Origin: DAISKN01 sp964553925
Lineage (GTDB): Bacteria; Acidobacteriota; Vicinamibacteria; Marinacidobacterales; SMYC01
Assembly: GCA_964553925.1 (NCBI GenBank)
Contig: CAZKNR010000539.1
Span: forward strand, 11,778 to 75,777
Reading direction: 5' to 3'
Length of the DNA: 64,000 nt
The notes beneath the pieces were generated by a model, which was given only the letters and a program-made list of their open reading frames with translations, did no database searches and was not told the origin of the DNA. A program made the translations under genes and the position numbers. Positions within the stretch are counted from its first letter, which is position 1, and every line of letters starts with the position of its first letter. Below, piece after piece: positions 60,833 through 64,000 of this stretch.

Positions 60833-63800
60833 GCCCATCCGTGCGAGAGCTGACTGCTGGAGGCCGAATCGACGGAACATCGACGCCGCTGCTCGGCCAT
60901 GTGCGACCGAGCCTGTATCGAACCAATCCGTACCGGTTGACGGGTCTCCCCTTCGAAGCGGGGTTGGAGCAGATTGCCGCGGCAATGAGGAGTTTACTCG
61001 TCGACTCCGCGACTCGGAAATCCCCTATCCCGAATCTGACGCCCGGTGAGATCGAGGCGGCCGTCGCTCGCCCGCTTAATTCGCAGACACTGCTCCTGGA
61101 CGAGTTCTTCTGGTTATGGCCCAGGCCGTCAAATGACGGCAGAGACAAGGCCCTGGAGGCCTATGCACGTGGGGCGTGGCTCGTCGCCGCGGACTTCTGG
61201 CGCGTCGAGTGTGAACAGAGAACCCACAACGGCCTGGCCCTCCACAATATCGCCGTTCTGTTTCACATGATGGCCCTCGACCTCGAATCGCTAGGCGAGT
61301 CAGGAGCCTCGGTGGTTCGCCAGACCAGGGAGCGGGATGTCTGGTGGAAGGAGTCCTTCCGCGCGTGGCAGCTGCTTCGGGATTGTGGAGAATTTTGGCA
61401 GCTCTATGCCGCCAGGCTCGCAGGCCGCCTTCCCGGCAACTCCCATCTGGAGTTCGCCGACTCCGTCCGGGCCCATTTGCTCGAAGCGATCACGTCGGTG
61501 AACGGTCAGATCGCCGCGGAGCGGTGCTCGGCGGAAGAGGCATGGGATCGGCAGGTCACGCTCCTCGATGCGACTCGATACGCACCCGCCGACCTTCTCT
61601 CGGCGAGGCGCATTGCCGCAGCACCCTTCACGCGCGCCGTTCAAACGGCGGTTTCCGAAGCCGTTCGTGGGACTCGGACAGACGGGCGCCAAGGACTGGC
61701 CGAGGCAACACGCCTTTTAGAAAGTGGACGAGCTTGGCTTCCGTCCTTCACCAAGGCATCGCTGCCGTCGGAATTTCAAAGCCTGTCCGACGAGATCGCC
61801 GTCACTGCAATGGGTTGCCTCGACGCGTACGGTCGGGCCACAGGTCGGTGGGCCGAACTGTTGGCGCCGGCGGACGCCGCGTTAAGGATGGCACACAGCC
61901 CGGAAGCTCGCACTCGGCTGAATAAGCAGCTCGTCGTCTTTCGCACAAACTACTCCAGCCAGGTCAACAAGCAGCGTGAAGAGCAGCTCAGCACACTCAG
62001 GAACAGTTGCTCCAGCATCCTGTCCTCGAAAGCGCCCGGCAGGGAGCGTCTGGCGCAGCTCATCAGGTGCGCGCGGAGCGACCTGCGAGAACTTCTCGCG
62101 GCGGGGACAGGAGATCGTGACCTCGACGCCGAGGCAACCGCAACGCTTGTCCATGCATTCCGTCACTTGGCCGCGGCACTCCGGTGTGGTGGAGAATCAG
62201 CACTCCTGTCTCTCGACGCGCTCTCGGTTGCGCAGTCCATATGTCGCGAAACGGACGTCAAGAAGACAGTAGCCGCAGAACGCGAGAGCCTGGAGGGCCA
62301 CCTTCGAAAGGTCCAATTCGACGAGCTGTCGCGGGTGGACGGTCATTATCCGCTTCTCGTGGAGCACGCGAGCCAGGAGCTCTACGCTGAGAATGCCTTT
62401 CGCCTTACCGGCCTTTCCGTCCTCGCCACAGAGCGCGACTTCGCGCGCCACGTGCAGAAGGTGGAAATGGCCGAGCGGCTTGGCGCGGGAACGGCTGGCC
62501 CCGTGGGACCTCTGGGCGTTGGTGCGTCGGACGCGGAAGCAATCAGGGCCGCGGCTCAGCGGATTCACGACGTGGAGCGACGACTGCTTGATGAGTTCTT
62601 CTGGCTATGGCCTCTCCCTGAGTACGCGGTCGATGGCACTGGAACGACGCAGGTGCCCTTGAGCCAGGAGCAGCTCGCCGACGCAATAGACGCCTGGACA
62701 CGGGCAGCTGCGCAGAAATTCGACCACGGGCTCTGCGCCCACAACCTTGCGGTCGTGCATCACCTTTTGGCGCTTGACCTCGAGCGTCGCCAGCGCACGA
62801 CTCAACTTTCTGCGGAGGAGTGCGCTACTCGAGACAAGAATTGGATGGAGGCTTTCGCTCGCTGGCGGGAGTCGCTTGAAACGCCAGCTCTGTGGGAGGA
62901 AGTCGCCCAGAGAATCCACGGTCTCGGTGATCCTAGGCTGAACCGCACCACGATGATTCGTCTTCGGAGCGCCCTGTCGACCGCGGTCCTCTCGACTGCC
63001 GTTCGCCTAGCGACGCGGGCCTACGACAAGGACGCCCCGGAGAGTAAACGACTGACGGATTTGGTGATCGGCTCGGGCTTCGAAGCCAGCTCGGTAAGGC
63101 GCGCGGCGGCACCACTCGTCGATCGGGTGCGGCAGACACTGTCCGTTCAAGCGCAGGAAGCCGTGGAGAGAGCGGTGAAGGCCCCGAGCCAGGCTCAAGT
63201 GCTATCGGAAGAGCTCATATCTCGAGCGTCGGCAAGCCTAGAGATGCTCAACTGTCTCCTTGGCGAGGACGACCCTGTCGCCGTCGACTGCCACGATCAG
63301 ATCGCCCTCGCTGCCGCCAACTGCCTGGCCCAGTTCGCGCGCGAGTCGAAGGATTGGCCGGCGGTACTCAAGACTCTAAAGAAGATCGAGTTATTGGCTC
63401 ATGGCCCCTCAGCGAAGGAGACGATCCGAGGCTACCTCAGCGGGGTGGAAGCCACCGCAAATCAGCCAATGCGATCTTCATCGAACACAGCAGCGGGCTG
63501 GATCTTGGGCTTGATCGGGCTCGGCGTCTTCTGGGGCTCGCCTCTCTTCTGGTTATGGATCGCCGATTCCTCCAAGCGCAGTGCAACCTCGCCTGCTGTC
63601 ACTCGACCGCCCGTGGCCACTTCCCAGGGATCCCGGATTCCGCAGGCCGGGATCCGGGCGCAGCTCGCCCAGTTGGAGAGCCAGATAAACCAGGGCAAGA
63701 TGGTCCTCGCGCAGAATGAACAAGCTCTGGCGCAGCTCGATCGCACGTTATCCGGCACGAAAAGGGAAATAGAACGCTACAACGCTGAGATTGAGCAGAT

Positions 63801-63978
63801 CGAACAGAATCCCTACGTTGACCGCGGCCGGTACAAGTTCCTCATCGCCACCCAGAACGAGGCTGTGGAGAGGTACAACGCAACGCTGCTCCTTCGAGGC
63901 GCGAGGTACGCCCAGTACCAGCAGGCCCTTCTCGACATCAACGCGAAGGTCGATCAGTACAACAGGATGATCCGATGA
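60829..63978 (+). CDS. Large membrane protein with duplicated LTGL/DEFFWLWP module, kinase-coupled
   Basis: A 1049-residue protein from GTG 60829 overlapping the kinase stop. Module 1 (residues about 28-480) begins SLYRTNPYRLTGLP, with LLLDEFFWLWPRP at 87-99 and GLALHNIAVLFHMMALDLE near 133. Module 2 (about 505-870) repeats it as ELYAENAFRLTGLS, RLLDEFFWLWPLP and GLCAHNLAVVHHLLALDLE. One TM segment (about 886-912) is followed by a Pro/Ser linker and a coiled coil (about 940-1045, GIRAQLAQLESQINQGKMVL). The first motif loosely recalls J-domain-like sequences. I do not recognise the family. Probable kinase substrate or partner. Confidence 0.8.
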   Translation: MSPSVRELTAGGRIDGTSTPLLGHVRPSLYRTNPYRLTGLPFEAGLEQIAAAMRSLLVDSATRKSPIPNLTPGEIEAAVARPLNSQTLLLDEFFWLWPRPSNDGRDKALEAYARGAWLVAADFWRVECEQRTHNGLALHNIAVLFHMMALDLESLGESGASVVRQTRERDVWWKESFRAWQLLRDCGEFWQLYAARLAGRLPGNSHLEFADSVRAHLLEAITSVNGQIAAERCSAEEAWDRQVTLLDATRYAPADLLSARRIAAAPFTRAVQTAVSEAVRGTRTDGRQGLAEATRLLESGRAWLPSFTKASLPSEFQSLSDEIAVTAMGCLDAYGRATGRWAELLAPADAALRMAHSPEARTRLNKQLVVFRTNYSSQVNKQREEQLSTLRNSCSSILSSKAPGRERLAQLIRCARSDLRELLAAGTGDRDLDAEATATLVHAFRHLAAALRCGGESALLSLDALSVAQSICRETDVKKTVAAERESLEGHLRKVQFDELSRVDGHYPLLVEHASQELYAENAFRLTGLSVLATERDFARHVQKVEMAERLGAGTAGPVGPLGVGASDAEAIRAAAQRIHDVERRLLDEFFWLWPLPEYAVDGTGTTQVPLSQEQLADAIDAWTRAAAQKFDHGLCAHNLAVVHHLLALDLERRQRTTQLSAEECATRDKNWMEAFARWRESLETPALWEEVAQRIHGLGDPRLNRTTMIRLRSALSTAVLSTAVRLATRAYDKDAPESKRLTDLVIGSGFEASSVRRAAAPLVDRVRQTLSVQAQEAVERAVKAPSQAQVLSEELISRASASLEMLNCLLGEDDPVAVDCHDQIALAAANCLAQFARESKDWPAVLKTLKKIELLAHGPSAKETIRGYLSGVEATANQPMRSSSNTAAGWILGLIGLGVFWGSPLFWLWIADSSKRSATSPAVTRPPVATSQGSRIPQAGIRAQLAQLESQINQGKMVLAQNEQALAQLDRTLSGTKREIERYNAEIEQIEQNPYVDRGRYKFLIATQNEAVERYNATLLLRGARYAQYQQALLDINAKVDQYNRMIR

Positions 63979-64000
63979 CCTTTATGCGCCGACCCAGTAA
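63975..64000 (+). CDS. Start of a third coupled gene, cut by window
   Basis: ATG 63975 overlaps the preceding stop by four bases (ATGA) and opens a frame TFMRRPS to the window edge. Only eight codons are visible, so no function can be given. The overlap suggests it belongs to the kinase unit. Confidence 0.4.

Noticed and set aside
1..64000. CRISPR array
   Set aside because: No regularly spaced direct repeats with unique spacers were seen; the tandem repeats found are 8-9 base units without spacers.

Overview
The window is GC-rich, gene-dense bacterial DNA. Several features suggest an Acidobacteriota-like soil or sediment lineage: three DUF4388 (PATAN-type) proteins (two as long fusions), a sigma-54 response regulator, many TTG/GTG starts and start-stop overlaps. 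This placement is inferred from gene content and is not certain.

Layout. 1-2571 is a glycine-cleavage operon (gcvT-gcvH-gcvPA, minus strand, with a readable promoter). 2818-5772 has a GspE/PilB-like protein that has lost its Walker A motif, SpoVG, a pseudopilin and a ComEA-like protein. 6375-15362 holds DUF4388 fusions, a gluzincin peptidase, an M23 peptidase, an epimerase and two exported proteins. 15378-17175 carries RNase P RNA and an NtrC-type regulator. 17371-19540 is a small accessory patch (DUF6883/DUF4926 pair, a decayed ntrC copy, an HTH gene with a partner, and the 3' half of a tRNA-Ser). 19640-33143 is mostly a housekeeping block on the minus strand (prenyl synthase, YajQ, TatD, LarC, RadC, sirtuin, GlgC, NYN, GreB). 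33260-44949 contains selB, a secreted cyanophycinase, a CHAD protein, a metal-related cluster, ApaH, Ppx and RNase R.

Most interesting locus. At 38619-40354 a minus-strand operon encodes a CsoR-family repressor, an outer-membrane beta-barrel protein and a secreted heavy-metal-associated (HMA) protein. In the HMA gene the first cysteine codon of the GMxCxxC metal site is TGA. The frame is open on both sides, there is a good ribosome-binding site and signal peptide, and a SECIS-like hairpin follows the TGA at the right distance. selB lies about 3.5 kb away. I read it as a selenocysteine-containing periplasmic metal-binding protein. The CsoR repressor keeps both metal cysteines but has Tyr in place of the copper-site His. 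Its palindromic operator covers the -10 of a promoter whose transcript would start almost at the ATG. A convergent gene encodes a CopZ-like iron-sulfur metallochaperone.

From the tRNA-Leu (44978) to about 59.6 kb the sequence is an accessory, decaying region: a broken BrnT/BrnA pair, a broken Uma2 nuclease, an endonuclease/exonuclease/phosphatase (EEP) remnant, frameshifted small genes, and a two-gene membrane cassette present twice about 12 kb apart. It also has intact EEP, HtrA-like, TPR and META-domain genes. The right end holds a Ser/Thr kinase coupled (GTGA) to a 1049-residue membrane protein made of two divergent copies of one module, then the start of a third overlapping gene. That set looks like an undescribed signalling unit.
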